DNA of 64,000 bases from contig CAVOZI010000019.1 of assembly GCA_963700895.1 (NCBI GenBank), positions 1 through 64,000 of the forward strand, read 5' to 3'. The translations under genes and the position numbers were made by a program. Under the pieces are notes generated by a model. That model ran no database searches. It saw only the letters and a program-made list of their open reading frames with translations, and was not told the DNA's origin. Origin of the DNA: Anderseniella sp963700895 (GTDB lineage Bacteria; Pseudomonadota; Alphaproteobacteria; Rhizobiales; Aestuariivirgaceae). Position 1 is the stretch's first letter. Each line of letters opens with the position of its first letter. Shown piece by piece: positions 1 to 9,641 of the stretch.

Positions 1-474
1 GTGCAGATGCTGAAGTCCCTGATCTATCCTTTGGCAAACTGGTTGCTGCTGCAACCGCTGGGGCGGGTGACGCGTGGCATGACGCTGGGCGTGCGCGACG
101 TCGTGATCGACGGCGAGGGCCGGATGCTGGTGGTGAAACAATCCTATACCCACGGCTGATATTTCCCGGCGGTGGGGTGGAGCGGGGTGAAACGGTGCTG
201 GAGGCGCTGGGGCGGGAACTGCACGAGGAGGCTGGTGCCAGGATGAACGCCGGGTGCAAATGCACGGGCTTTCTCCAACCATGTTCACTTTCCGGGCGAC
301 TATGTGGCGGTTTACGTGGTGCAAGATTATGTGGAAGAGCCCTGGAAGCCGTCGATGGAGATATCGGCGCGGGCGTTCCTGCCGCCGGCCGAGATCCGGC
401 AGGACTGTTCGGATGCGATGAAGCGGCGTCTTGATGAACTGGCCAGCGGGGTGGAGCCCGCCGGCATCTGGTGA
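1..474 (+). pseudogene. Broken NUDIX hydrolase gene (three -1 frameshifts)
   Basis: The three reading frames together give one NUDIX protein. Frame 1 runs from the GTG at 1 or the ATG at 7 to a TGA at 157-159. Restoring one missing G near 158 reads GWIFPGGGVERGE and then a full NUDIX box ending RELHEEAG (about 165-230). Two further -1 shifts, near 250 and 272, restore the C-terminal half, which ends PAGIW and TGA at 472-474. NUDIX enzymes hydrolyse nucleoside-diphosphate-linked substrates; the substrate here is unknown. The gene may begin upstream of the window. Three deletions within 120 bases mean either true decay or poor sequence near a contig end; the intact NUDIX box glutamates make recent breakage or error more likely than old decay. 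Confidence 0.75.
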
Positions 475-745
475 GGCACAAAGTTTTTGACCGCTGCGTG
501 TCATGCGTGATATCGTGCACACTTTCTGCTGCGGCACCTGCCGCACAACAGGACAGGACGAGATGATCCGGATCAACCGGCAGCGACGACTGGTAATCGA
601 GCGAGGCGCGGCACGCACGCTGCGCAGCGCCGGTTTGCCGTCCGCCGCCTGGCAGGTCCTGCACTCGGTCTGAGTGAACCGCTTCCGGGCCTGGGCGCGC
701 CGGCAAGAATTGTGATCACCATTCCTGCCTGAAAGTCCTGTCCCG
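475..745. other. Intergenic region with hairpin and possible 36-aa ORF
   Basis: About 270 bases between the NUDIX remnant and the GNAT gene. It contains a TTGACC hexamer (487-492) with a GATATC-like element 16-17 bases downstream, a perfect hairpin with 7-bp arms TGCGGCA/TGCCGCA at 530-545, and a 36-codon ORF (ATG 563 to TGA 673) rich in Arg. The ORF has only a loose ribosome site and no recognised similarity; it may be noise. No RNA gene was recognised. Confidence 0.35.
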
Positions 746-1306
746 ATGTCCTTCAACGCCTCCATCATCAAGCCGTTCGACTTTGACGACACCACCATTG
801 TGGCCAAGTCCGAAGGGTTGCTCGACCGCGCCTTTGGCATCGGCCGGCGCACCAAGACATCCTATCGCTTCCGCGAAGGCGAAACGGCGGTGCCTGGCCT
901 CAGTTTCGGCCTGTGGCTGCCGGCCGCTGACGATGCGGCCGAGCAGTGGCTGGTGGCGGTGATCAGTTTCTGGCGGCTGAAGATCGGCCAGGCCGGCCAT
1001 GATGCGGTGATGCTCGGGCCGCTGGCGGTGGAGCCGGTGCTGCAAGGCAAGGGGTTGGGCCGCAAGCTGATGCACCATGCGCTGGAAGAGGCCCATATCC
1101 TTGGTCACAGGCTGGTCATTCTTGTCGGGGACGAGCCCTATTACGCGCCGTTCGGGTTCTCGCGGGTACCGGACGGGCGGTTGCTGCTGCCGGGGCCGGT
1201 CGATCCGGCGCGGCTGCTGTTCCGCGAACTCGTGCCGGGCGCTTTCGACGGCGTGAGCGGGCTGGTGCTGCCGCCGTCGAGGTTTGCCAGCAAGGACAAG
1301 GTCTGA
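746..1306 (+). CDS. GNAT family N-acetyltransferase (YhbS-like)
   Basis: A 186-aa single-domain protein of the GNAT fold, which transfers an acetyl group from acetyl-CoA to an amine; the acceptor cannot be told. The acetyl-CoA binding motif A is clear near residues 90-107: LGPLAVEPVLQGKGLG, with the Q-G-K-G-L-G pyrophosphate loop, followed by the ALEEAHILGHRLVILVG strand and YYAPFGF, typical of the YhbS group. The length fits that group. The ATG at 746 has no strong Shine-Dalgarno, so the start is moderately secure. It converges with the operon that ends at 1307, with no gap, so the two transcripts run into each other. Confidence 0.85.
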   Translation: MSFNASIIKPFDFDDTTIVAKSEGLLDRAFGIGRRTKTSYRFREGETAVPGLSFGLWLPAADDAAEQWLVAVISFWRLKIGQAGHDAVMLGPLAVEPVLQGKGLGRKLMHHALEEAHILGHRLVILVGDEPYYAPFGFSRVPDGRLLLPGPVDPARLLFRELVPGAFDGVSGLVLPPSRFASKDKV

Positions 1307-3389
1307 TCAGCGGCCTTCGCGGTACCAGGTCAGCGACATCAGGCCAAGCAGGGCGGCCAGCGCCAGCAGCGTGGAAAACAGCGGAAAGCTGCCGATCGAC
1401 AGCACCCGGTAGGCGCCATTTGCCTTCAGGCCAATCCAGCCTGACCCGGCCATGGCACGGCCGGGGCTGACCTTGGCCAGCCGGGGCAGGGCGAGGGATG
1501 CCGGGGACCCGTCGCCCGAGACGAACCTGGCGGCGGCGCGGGTGGCTTCGGCGACCGGCGCCAGCACGCTGGTGGTGGCGACGAGGTCGGCGGCCTCGCG
1601 TGGATCGGCGGTGCCGACGGCGGCGACCGCTTCAAGCGTGCCGTCCGTCAAGCGGTGCAGACCTGCTTCGCTGGCTTCGATCTGGCCTCGCCAGATGCCG
1701 GGCTGGGCCTGCTCCAGCTTGACCGTTTCGGTCTTGCCGGAGGGCATGGTGACGGTGACGTCGGCGGCTTCCTGCTGCATGGTGTTGCGCTGGATGGTCA
1801 GCATCTTGCCCGACTGCACGCCGCTCAGCGCTTCTTCCTCGAGCTGCGGTTCCTTCATCAGCCAGTGCGCCATGCGCCGCAGCGCCTCGGCTTGCGGACC
1901 GCCGCCGTCATAGCCGCGCGCCCACAGCCAGGCATGGTCGGACATCAGCTGCGCGACCCGGCCCTCGCCGACGCGCGACAGGATCATCAGCGGCCGGTCG
2001 TCTGGGCCGGCCATGACAATGTCACCATCGCGCACTTCCGAAATCGACGATGCGGAACCACTGGCCCCACGTAGGCTCGGTCTTGCTGGCGCCGGGCAGG
2101 CCGCGCACCACCGGGTGGCGTTCGCCCTTGTCCGTCACGCGCGCCTTGAACGGCATGACGGTGACGTCGCCGGTGGGCATGGCGGGCAGCACCGCCGACA
2201 GCGGCGTGCGGTAGAAACTCGTCGCGCCCGCATAGTCCGGACCTGCCGCCACCAGCACCGCGCCGCCCTTTTCGACATAGTCGGCGATATTGGCGAGGTA
2301 GGTGACCGGCAGCACGCCGCGGCGCTCATAGCGGTCGAAGATGATCAGGTCGAACTCGTCCAGCTTTTCGACGAACAGCTCGCGGGTCGGGAAGGCGATC
2401 AGCGACAGCTCGTTGATGGGTGTGCCATCCTGCTTTTCCGGCGGACGCAGGATGGTGAAGTGCACCAGGTCAACCGAGGTGTCGGCCTTGAGCAGGTTGC
2501 GCCAGGTGCGCTCGCCCGGATGCGGCTTGCCGGAAATCAGCAGCACCCGCAGCCGGTCGCGGATGCCCTTGGTGACCACGATGGCGCGGTTGTTGCGGAC
2601 GGTCAGTTCACCCGGCAGTTCGGCTGCCGACAGCTCGATGATGTTGTCGCCGCCGTGGGGAATTTCGAGTTCCATCTCGCTCTCGGCCCCGGTCGCGGTG
2701 GTAACGGTGCCGAGCACCTGTCCATCAACGGCCACGGTTACCAGCACCGGCGTACCTGCCTGGCCGCCGGCATCCTGCACGATGAAGCGCAGCGCCTGCC
2801 TCTCGCCGACGATGCCGAACTTGGGCGCCTGGGTGAGGCGTACGGTGCGGTCGATCTCGCCGGGCTTGCCGGTCACCAGCGCGTGCAGCGGGCCGTCATA
2901 GCCGGGCAGCGGTTCGCCCTGCGGCACGTCGTGCACCTGGCCGTCGGTGATCATGATGGCGCCGGCATAGCGTTCCGGCGGCACGTCCGCCAGCGCCTGG
3001 CGCAGCGCGGCGAAGGCGTTGGTGCCCTCATCGGCTGAGGTGATGCCGGAGCGAACCTCGATCTCGCGGACCTCGGTATCCGGCAGATCCGCCAACCGCG
3101 ACTTCAGCCCGGCAAGGGCTGCATCGGCCAGCTCAGTGCGGGTGCCGTTCAGCTGGCTCTGGCTGCGGTCGGTGACCACCACCGCGATGTCTGGCAGGGT
3201 CTCGCGGTCCTCGCGCAGCAGTACCGGGTTGAACAGCGCGGCTGCCAGCGCCACACCGGCCAATGCCCGCAGCAGCGCGCCGCGCATGCGGGTGAACAGG
3301 GCGAGCATGACCATGACGGCGGCAATGGCGGCCAGCGTCACGGCCAGCCACATCGGCACCAGGGGTTGTATGTCGAGGGTCCACACCAT
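1307..3389 (-). CDS. Large membrane protein with glutamine-amidotransferase-like fold, last gene of the MoxR operon (frameshift near 2038)
   Basis: Two frames form one protein of about 693 residues. The upstream part (from ATG 3389) ends in WFRIVDF and the downstream part resumes at EVRDGDIVMAGPDD if one extra C near 2038-2039 is ignored. Seen: two N-terminal membrane segments (about residues 10-60), a von Willebrand-like stretch DIAVVVTDRSQSQ, a middle region with LLISGKPHPGERTWRNLL and IFDRYERRGVLP that resembles the class I glutamine amidotransferase-like domain of this family, and a C-terminal membrane helix before YREGR. Paralogues sit at the end of MoxR-DUF58-DUF4159 operons in Rhizobiales; the function is unproven, perhaps envelope quality control. 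The stop abuts the convergent GNAT gene. Confidence 0.75.
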
Positions 3390-3401
3390 GGGTTTCAGCG
3401 C

Positions 3402-6290
3402 CTACTGCCCCAGCCGTTCGAGCAGCGCAGGCACGTGCACCTGGTCGGCCTTGTAGTTGCCGGTGAGCGCATACATCATCACGTTGATGCCGGTGCGCCA
3501 GGCATATTCGCGCTGGCCTTCGCCGCCCGGCGACACCGGGTATTGCGGGTTGCCTGCCTCGTCGACGGCCCATGCGGCGGCATAGTCGTTGGAGCCGATG
3601 ATGATCGAGGTAACGCCGTCGGAAGCTGCGGCTTCGATGGCATTTACATCTGCGGCGGAGGTGCGCGCCTCGACCCACAGCTGGCCGCCGGCCCAGCGGC
3701 CGGGGAAGGTGTTCATCAGATAGAAGGCGCGGGTGAGCACGTGGCCTTCCGGCACCGGCTCCAGGGCCGGCACGTCGAGCCGGTCGAGAATGCCCCTGAG
3801 CGCCAGGGTGGCTGGCGAGGGCTGGCCGGTGGCCTGGGAAACGGGATCGTTGTCGTCGCGGGTGTCGAAGAAGATGGTGCCGCCGTTTTTCATGTAGTCG
3901 GACAGCTTGGCCAGCAGTGCGTCGTCGGGAGGCGCAGCGCCGGCCAGCACCGGCCAGTAGATGATCGGGAAGAACACGATCACGTCGCGCTCTATGTCGA
4001 TGGCGATCGGTTCTGCCGGTTCGATGGAAGTGCGCGAAATGAGCACACGGCCAAGGCCCGCCAGCCCCATCTTCGAGGTGGCGTCGACTTCCGCATCACC
4101 GGTCAGCACGTAGCCGATGCGGGTTTCGAGGCTCGCCTGCATGGCGAATTGCTCCGCCGCATTGAGACCCTGCGAGCTGGCGGCTTCCTGCGCCCGCAAC
4201 GGTGCCGGCGTGGCGGCCAGCATGGCCAGCGCCAGTCCACCGGTAATGACTACAGCCGCCAGCGAGGCGGTTGCAGTGCGCCGCCGGGTCAGCCGCGCCA
4301 ACCCGCCGGTGAGATACAGCATGGCGGCCATGTCGGCGGCGAACAAGGCAAGCGCTGCAGCGAACAGCCAGCCGGATAGATCGGTGGGCCGGGCGCGCTC
4401 ATAGCCCGAAACGGCGAACGATGACGGCAATGCAGCCAGCACGGTGAACCCGTCGCCTGCGGCGTCGAGGTTGAGCGCATGGCGGGCGCCGCCGCGGGCA
4501 TAGATGCCCGCCGGATGGGTGGGGTTTGGCTGCATGGTGAAGAAGCTGTCGGTCTCGACCGGAGCAGCGGTGACGGGCGGTGCGGTCAGCTCGCCCTGGC
4601 CATTGAGGATTCGCAACGGCGTAAAGGCGCCTTCACCAGCGGCGGCGGCCTGTGCATTGGCTGCAGCGCCCGCGGCTTCGTCCCCGGCGTTCAGGCTTCC
4701 TGCAGCCGGCGCCATGTCGGCCAGCCGCTTCAGCATTTCAACGAACTGGCCGGTCAGCGGCAGGTTGGACCAGTCGGCATTGGCGGTGACATGGAACAGC
4801 ACCACCAGGCCCTTGCCTTCGGCGGCGGCGGTGACCAGCGGCGTGCCGTCCTCGAGGCTCGCCCACACCCGTGACGGCAGCGTGGCGGAGGGTTCGGCGA
4901 GTACCTGGCGCTGGACTTTGACGGTCGGGTCGGCCGCAAGGCCAGCGAACGGAGAGTCCTCGGCGAAGGCCGCAAGCGCCTGCGGCTGCTCCCAGCTCAG
5001 CGCCGAGCCGAGCGCGCGGCCGCCCGAGCGCAGTTCAACCGGCACCAGCCCGTCGTGGCCGCCGGACAGGCGCGGGCCCGCAAACCGCACCAGGATGCCG
5101 CCGCGCGACACCCAGTCGCTCAGCGCCTCGACGTTGCTGTCACCCAGTACGCCGAGGTCGGCCAGCACCAGCATCGAGGCGCCGTCGTCCAGCGCGGCGC
5201 TGATCTGTTCAACTGACGCAACCTCGGTGATCTCGGCGCTGGGCTGAAGGGCGCGCGACACATAGTAGAGCGGCGACAACAGCGGCTGGTCCAGTTCGAG
5301 CGCAGCACCCGATACCATGGCGACTGACTTGCGCCGCCAGCGGTCGTCGAACAGGTAGACCCCGCCTGCAGTCCGCTTGCCCGTCAGTTCGACGCGGGCT
5401 GCCTCGTTGCGCAATTCCAGCGGCAGTTCAACGCTCACCTCTGCTTCGGTTGCACCGGCCTCGAATTGCAACACTGCATCGGCCAGCGACCGGCCATTCA
5501 GCGCGCGCACACTGACCGGCTCCGACATGGCGGTGGTGGCGTCTGCCCGCACCGCGGCCAGCTTGAGTGATGCCTGCTCAAGTTCCGGTTGCTTCAGCGC
5601 AGGCGGCATGCCGGCAGCCTCGGGCTTCAGAACCTCGACCCGGACATTGCCTTTGGCCAGTCCGGCAAGTGCGTCCGCGAAGCCGGTATCGCCAGGATGC
5701 GCGAGGCCGTCGGACAGCCAAAGCACGCGCAAGCTGTCGAGCCCGCCGAAGGCAGCAGTCAGTTCTTCACCCAGCTGGCCGCGTTGCGGCGTCAGGGCGG
5801 CCGGAACGAGGGCCGCGGCCTGCCGGGCTGCGGTTTCGGCATCGCCCAGCGCCAGTTGCCGCGTGGTGGCGGTGCCGGTGGTGCCGGTAACTGCCGCAGG
5901 CGCGCCTGCCCGTGCGGCTTCTGCCAGGATGTCTTCCGCCAGCCTGGCGCGTGCCTGCCAGTCGGCGGCAGACGCCCAGCCGTCATCGATGACCAGCAGC
6001 AGCGGCTCGGCAGACCGGTCGCGCACTGACGAGGCGTTGAGCAGCGGCCCGGCGACGGCGAGGATGATGGCGGTGGCAAGTCCCAGACGGATCAGCAGTA
6101 CCCACCACGGGGTGTGCTGCGGCTGTTCTTCCTTTGACAGCAGGTCCAGCAGCAGCCGGAAGGGCGGAAACTTCACCTGCTGCGGGTGCGGCGGGTTGAA
6201 CCTGAGCAACCACCAGATCAGCGGCAAGGCCAGCAGGCCGATGAGCGCCAGCGGCGTGGTGAAGGCCAGACCTGCGAACAGTGACGACAT
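3402..6290 (-). CDS. BatA-like / DUF4159 domain protein
   Basis: A 962-aa protein. The N-terminus (residues 1-90) has the BatA signature: a first membrane helix, LPLIWWLLRFNPPHP, then a second helix LGLATAIILAVAGPLLN. A von Willebrand A-like region follows, starting LLLVIDDGWASAADW (about 100). Near 640-700 are two further membrane segments, and the last 200 residues form DUF4159 (RIGYVLTGDAEVDA, then FFPIIYWPVLAG, GGTIFFDTRDDND). The protein probably sits in the inner membrane with its vWA and DUF4159 domains on one face. It lies 12 bases upstream of the next gene and 7 downstream of DUF58, so the four genes are one operon. Its role with the MoxR ATPase is inferred from conserved clustering, not shown. 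Confidence 0.85.
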   Translation of the reverse strand: MSSLFAGLAFTTPLALIGLLALPLIWWLLRFNPPHPQQVKFPPFRLLLDLLSKEEQPQHTPWWVLLIRLGLATAIILAVAGPLLNASSVRDRSAEPLLLVIDDGWASAADWQARARLAEDILAEAARAGAPAAVTGTTGTATTRQLALGDAETAARQAAALVPAALTPQRGQLGEELTAAFGGLDSLRVLWLSDGLAHPGDTGFADALAGLAKGNVRVEVLKPEAAGMPPALKQPELEQASLKLAAVRADATTAMSEPVSVRALNGRSLADAVLQFEAGATEAEVSVELPLELRNEAARVELTGKRTAGGVYLFDDRWRRKSVAMVSGAALELDQPLLSPLYYVSRALQPSAEITEVASVEQISAALDDGASMLVLADLGVLGDSNVEALSDWVSRGGILVRFAGPRLSGGHDGLVPVELRSGGRALGSALSWEQPQALAAFAEDSPFAGLAADPTVKVQRQVLAEPSATLPSRVWASLEDGTPLVTAAAEGKGLVVLFHVTANADWSNLPLTGQFVEMLKRLADMAPAAGSLNAGDEAAGAAANAQAAAAGEGAFTPLRILNGQGELTAPPVTAAPVETDSFFTMQPNPTHPAGIYARGGARHALNLDAAGDGFTVLAALPSSFAVSGYERARPTDLSGWLFAAALALFAADMAAMLYLTGGLARLTRRRTATASLAAVVITGGLALAMLAATPAPLRAQEAASSQGLNAAEQFAMQASLETRIGYVLTGDAEVDATSKMGLAGLGRVLISRTSIEPAEPIAIDIERDVIVFFPIIYWPVLAGAAPPDDALLAKLSDYMKNGGTIFFDTRDDNDPVSQATGQPSPATLALRGILDRLDVPALEPVPEGHVLTRAFYLMNTFPGRWAGGQLWVEARTSAADVNAIEAAASDGVTSIIIGSNDYAAAWAVDEAGNPQYPVSPGGEGQREYAWRTGINVMMYALTGNYKADQVHVPALLERLGQ

Positions 6291-6297
6291 GGCCGGC

Positions 6298-7200
6298 CTA
6301 CCTCGCGCCCGGTCGCTGGGTCAGGCGTGTATAGAGCGCCATCAGCAGCGGGTGGGGCGACTGGTCGGTGTGGTGCACGGCGAAGGTCCAGCCAAGCTGG
6401 CGGGCAAGCTGCCTGAGGCCTTCCCGGTGGCGATGTATGGCGGCGATGTAATCTTCGCGCAAGGTTTCCGCCCGCCCGGCGATGAAGCGGCTGCGGCCAG
6501 CCATTTCGATGAACTCGGTACGTCCTTGATAGGGCAACGTCTCTTCGGCCGGATCGGTTACCTGGATAATGTGCCCGTAAAGACCACTGTCGGCGATGCG
6601 CGAGACGTTCGACCTGATGCGGTCCAGCGGATCGAGGAAGTCGCCGATCAGCACGCAGGACGCAAATCGCGGCAGCTGCATTTGCGGCGGCAGCGACTGG
6701 CTGGCGAGATCCTCGCCGCCGGCGCCTGCATACCACGCCGCCATGCGCCGCAACAGCAACCGGTTGTGGCCGGCTGCCTGCGGCCAGCCGATGACGCTAA
6801 CACGTTCACCGGCGCGGATTGCCAGCGTGGCCACGGTGAGCGCAAGGATGGCGGCGCGGTCGCGCTTGGAGGTTTCAGACAGGTTCGACTTGAAATCCAT
6901 GCCCGCCGCCTGGCTTGCCCAGACGAACAGGGTGTTGGTCGCGGCCCATTCGGTTTCGCGGATCAGGGTGCGTCCGGCGCGGGCGGACTTGCGCCAGTCG
7001 ATACGCGACACCGAGTCACCCGGCGAGTACTGCCGGTATTGCCAGAAATCGGCGCCGGGGCCGGTGCGGCGGCGTCCATGGGCGCCCTGGACGATGGCGT
7101 TGGCGATGCGTTGCGACTGGATCAGCAGTGGCGGGTAAGCATCGGCCAGCCGGTCGGCGGCGCCGCGCAAGTTTGCTGATGTCAATGCAGGTGATGCCAT
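6298..7200 (-). CDS. DUF58 domain protein
   Basis: A 300-aa protein with the DUF58 hallmark around residues 50-80 (FWQYRQYSPGDSVSRIDW, then the Lys-Ser-Ala-Arg that follows). The C-terminal half is a von Willebrand A-like domain (CVLIGDFLDPLD near 185). No signal peptide or membrane segment is apparent, so it is probably cytoplasmic. DUF58 proteins almost always sit beside MoxR AAA+ ATPases and are thought to be their partners. The spacing here (19 bases from moxR, 7 bases to the DUF4159 gene) supports translation from one mRNA. Confidence 0.9.
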   Translation of the reverse strand: MASPALTSANLRGAADRLADAYPPLLIQSQRIANAIVQGAHGRRRTGPGADFWQYRQYSPGDSVSRIDWRKSARAGRTLIRETEWAATNTLFVWASQAAGMDFKSNLSETSKRDRAAILALTVATLAIRAGERVSVIGWPQAAGHNRLLLRRMAAWYAGAGGEDLASQSLPPQMQLPRFASCVLIGDFLDPLDRIRSNVSRIADSGLYGHIIQVTDPAEETLPYQGRTEFIEMAGRSRFIAGRAETLREDYIAAIHRHREGLRQLARQLGWTFAVHHTDQSPHPLLMALYTRLTQRPGAR

Positions 7201-7219
7201 GCGCCGGGTGCCGCCTTGC

Positions 7220-8221
7220 CTAACCTGCCACTGACGCTGCCAGATGCGAAATCACGTCATCGATGGAAACGCCGTCGGCACGCGCCGAGAAGGTGATCGC
7301 CATGCGGTGGCGCAGCACAGGGTGGGCCAGTGCTGCCACATCATCAAGCGAGGGCGACAGGCGGCCGTCGAGCAGGGCGCGGGCGCGAACGCCCAGCATG
7401 AACGACTGGCTGGCGCGGGGGCCGGGGCCCCAGGAAATGTGCTCGTTGGTATACTCGCTTGCCTCCGGGCCGGGCCGCGCCGAACGCACCAGGGTCAGGA
7501 TGGCGTCGGCCACCTTTTCGCCGACCGGTATGGTGCGGGTGAGGCGCTGTGCGCGCATCAGCTCTTCGCGGGTGAAAACGTTGACGACAGGGTTTTCAAC
7601 GTTACCGGTGGTGGCGAAGATCATTCGCCTCTCCGACTCGAGGTCAGGATAGGGCACGTCGATTTCCAGCAGGAAGCGGTCAAGCTGGGCTTCCGGCAAC
7701 GGGTAGGTGCCTTCCTGCTCGACGGGGTTCTGGGTGGCCAGCACGTGGAACGGCGAGGGCAGGTCATAGCTCACCCCGCCCACCGTCACGTGGTGCTCCT
7801 GCATGGCTTGCAAGAGCGCCGACTGGGTGCGCGGGCTGGCGCGGTTGATCTCGTCGGCCATCAGCAGCTGGCAGAACACCGGGCCCTTGACGAAGCGGAA
7901 CTGGTGGCGGCCGCTTTCCGGCTCGTCGAGCACTTCCGAACCGACGATGTCGGCCGGCATCAGGTCAGGCGTGAACTGGATGCGCTTTTCCTCGAGGCCG
8001 AGCACCGTGCCCAGCGTGATGGCGAGCTTGGTCTTGGCGAGGCCCGGTGCACCGACCAGCAATGCGTGACCGCCGCCTAGGATCGCCGTGAGGGCCAGGT
8101 CGATCACGTTGTCCTGGCCGAAGATCACCGAGCGGACCGCCTCGCGGGCCTTGCCCAGCCGGGCGGCCGTGGCCTCCAGTTCGTCGAGGATTTTCGCATC
8201 GGCGTTGGTGACGTTGCTCAT
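7220..8221 (-). CDS. moxR: MoxR-family AAA+ ATPase
   Basis: A 333-aa MoxR ATPase, the first gene of a four-gene operon. Walker A is at about residues 55-62 (GAPGLAKT; MoxR proteins usually have GxPGxGKT, so an Ala replaces the second Gly, a common variant). Walker B is MADEINRASP, followed by the sensor region LATQNPVEQEGTYPLPEAQLDRF, which is diagnostic of MoxR. These enzymes act as chaperones that mature or remodel partner proteins, often vWA proteins like those encoded downstream. The start is set at ATG 8221, preceded by GGGAG at good spacing; an in-frame GTG lies two codons upstream. It is divergent from the DUF1285 gene across 189 bases. Confidence 0.93.
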   Translation of the reverse strand: MSNVTNADAKILDELEATAARLGKAREAVRSVIFGQDNVIDLALTAILGGGHALLVGAPGLAKTKLAITLGTVLGLEEKRIQFTPDLMPADIVGSEVLDEPESGRHQFRFVKGPVFCQLLMADEINRASPRTQSALLQAMQEHHVTVGGVSYDLPSPFHVLATQNPVEQEGTYPLPEAQLDRFLLEIDVPYPDLESERRMIFATTGNVENPVVNVFTREELMRAQRLTRTIPVGEKVADAILTLVRSARPGPEASEYTNEHISWGPGPRASQSFMLGVRARALLDGRLSPSLDDVAALAHPVLRHRMAITFSARADGVSIDDVISHLAASVAG

Positions 8222-8410
8222 CTGCACTCCCTGCCTGCCAGTGAAATCGCTAATGTCTGCCGGAATCGGCGTTTTTCGTCGAAAGCATACGCCATGAACG
8301 GTGGCCGGAACATGACCTATCTGCCTTTGTTACCACGATGTAACGCCTTGCCTGTGCGCTGCCGTTGCATGGACTTGCTCACATTATCGTCATGTGGTTC
8401 ATCGTGAGCC

Positions 8411-8992
8411 ATGACAGCCGATTTCCCGATCCGGGGCCTTGATGCCATTTCAGCCGCCGACATGCCGCGCCGGGCGCCCGCACCCGTGGACTCGTGGCAT
8501 CCGTCGCACGAAAGCCTCATCGACATACGAATAGATATGGACGGCAACTGGTTCCATGAGGGCCGGATGATCCAGCGGCCCGGCCTGGTTGCGCTGTTCG
8601 CCTCGATCCTGCGGCGCGAGCCCGATGGCGCGCACGTGCTGGTGACCCCGGCGGAGAAGCGCTTCATCTCGGTCGAGGATGCCGCCTTTACGGGCGTTTC
8701 CGTCGAGGTGGCGGACGAGGGGCAGGATCAGCAGGTAACGGTGACGACCAACCTTGGCGACAAGGTGGTGATCGGGCCGGATCATCCGCTGGATATGCGG
8801 GCCAGCCCGGCTGCCGGAGGTGACGGCGCAGACCTCGCATACGTTCGCGTCCGCGGCGGGCTTGAGGCACGGCTCGGGCGGCAGGCGTTCTATGATCTCG
8901 CTGAGGCTGGCGCGGTCGAGGACGGCTGGTTCGGGGTCTGGTCGGCGGGCGTTTTCTGGCGGCTGATGCCGGCAGAGCAGGCGGGTGTCTGA
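8411..8992 (+). CDS. DUF1285 family protein
   Basis: A 193-aa soluble protein of the DUF1285 family, recognised from its central signature (VDSWHPSHE, then IRIDMDGNWFHEGRMIQRP, then FASILRREPDG and VTPAEKRFISVEDAAF). No catalytic function is established for the family. It is followed with overlapping or touching ends by a CoA-pyrophosphatase-type NUDIX gene and the CCA-adding enzyme, a gene order repeated in many Rhizobiales, and is divergent from the MoxR operon. The ATG at 8411 is the first in frame. Confidence 0.88.
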   Translation: MTADFPIRGLDAISAADMPRRAPAPVDSWHPSHESLIDIRIDMDGNWFHEGRMIQRPGLVALFASILRREPDGAHVLVTPAEKRFISVEDAAFTGVSVEVADEGQDQQVTVTTNLGDKVVIGPDHPLDMRASPAAGGDGADLAYVRVRGGLEARLGRQAFYDLAEAGAVEDGWFGVWSAGVFWRLMPAEQAGV

Positions 8993-8996
8993 TCCG

Positions 8997-9641
8997 ATGA
9001 AGCCCATCACGAGACAGGAATTCGTCGAAAGGTTCGTGCCGCGGCTGCACGTTGCGCCGCCGCCCGAGGTGCTGGATCACTCGCTGCCGGCGATCCGTTC
9101 CGACGATGACCTCAACGGCGGACTGGTGAAAGTCTCCGGCATGAAGTCGCGCGCGGCGGCGGTGCTGGTGGCGCTGGTGGAGCGCGGTGGCGAGCTGCAC
9201 GTGCTGCTGACGCAGCGGTCCGACTCGCTGCCGACACATCCGGGGCAGATCGCCTTTCCGGGCGGCAAGATCGACCCTACGGACCCGGGCCCGGTGGAAT
9301 GCGCGCTGCGCGAGACCCACGAAGAAACCGGCGTTGCGCCGGAGTTCGTCGAGCCGGTGGGCTTTCTCGACGTCTACCAGACCCGCACCGGGTTTCGGGT
9401 GGTGCCGGTGGTGGCATTCCTCAAGCCGGGCTTCGCGCTGGTGCCGGAAGCCGGAGAAGTGACCGCCATCTTCGACGTGCCGCTGTCGCATTTCATGGAC
9501 ACGGCCAACCATCTGCGCCATTCGCGCGAGTGGCAGGGCGCGACGCGGTATTTCTATGCCATGCCTTATGGCGATCACTATGTGTGGGGCGCCACGGCAG
9601 GCATGCTGAAGAACCTGCACGACCGGGTGTACGGGCCATGA
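8997..9641 (+). CDS. CoA pyrophosphatase-type NUDIX hydrolase
   Basis: A 214-aa protein carrying the UPF0035 / CoA-diphosphatase signature just before the NUDIX box (LLTQRSDSLPTHPGQIAFPG) and the box itself (GGKIDP...ALRETHEETG, about residues 90-115). Enzymes of this group cleave CoA or acyl-CoA to phosphopantetheine and 3',5'-ADP, or other dinucleotide substrates. The start could be GTG 8985, which overlaps the previous stop, or ATG 8997; the ATG gives the N-terminus MKPITRQEF and is preferred. The stop overlaps the ATG of the CCA enzyme (ATGA), so translation is coupled. Unlike the broken NUDIX at 1-474, this copy is intact. Confidence 0.9.
   Translation: MKPITRQEFVERFVPRLHVAPPPEVLDHSLPAIRSDDDLNGGLVKVSGMKSRAAAVLVALVERGGELHVLLTQRSDSLPTHPGQIAFPGGKIDPTDPGPVECALRETHEETGVAPEFVEPVGFLDVYQTRTGFRVVPVVAFLKPGFALVPEAGEVTAIFDVPLSHFMDTANHLRHSREWQGATRYFYAMPYGDHYVWGATAGMLKNLHDRVYGP

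Noticed and set aside
2013..3038. Long open frame on the plus strand opposite the membrane protein gene
   Set aside because: The opposite-strand gene has recognisable domains and operon context; this frame is His/Gly/Arg-rich and is a GC-rich shadow.
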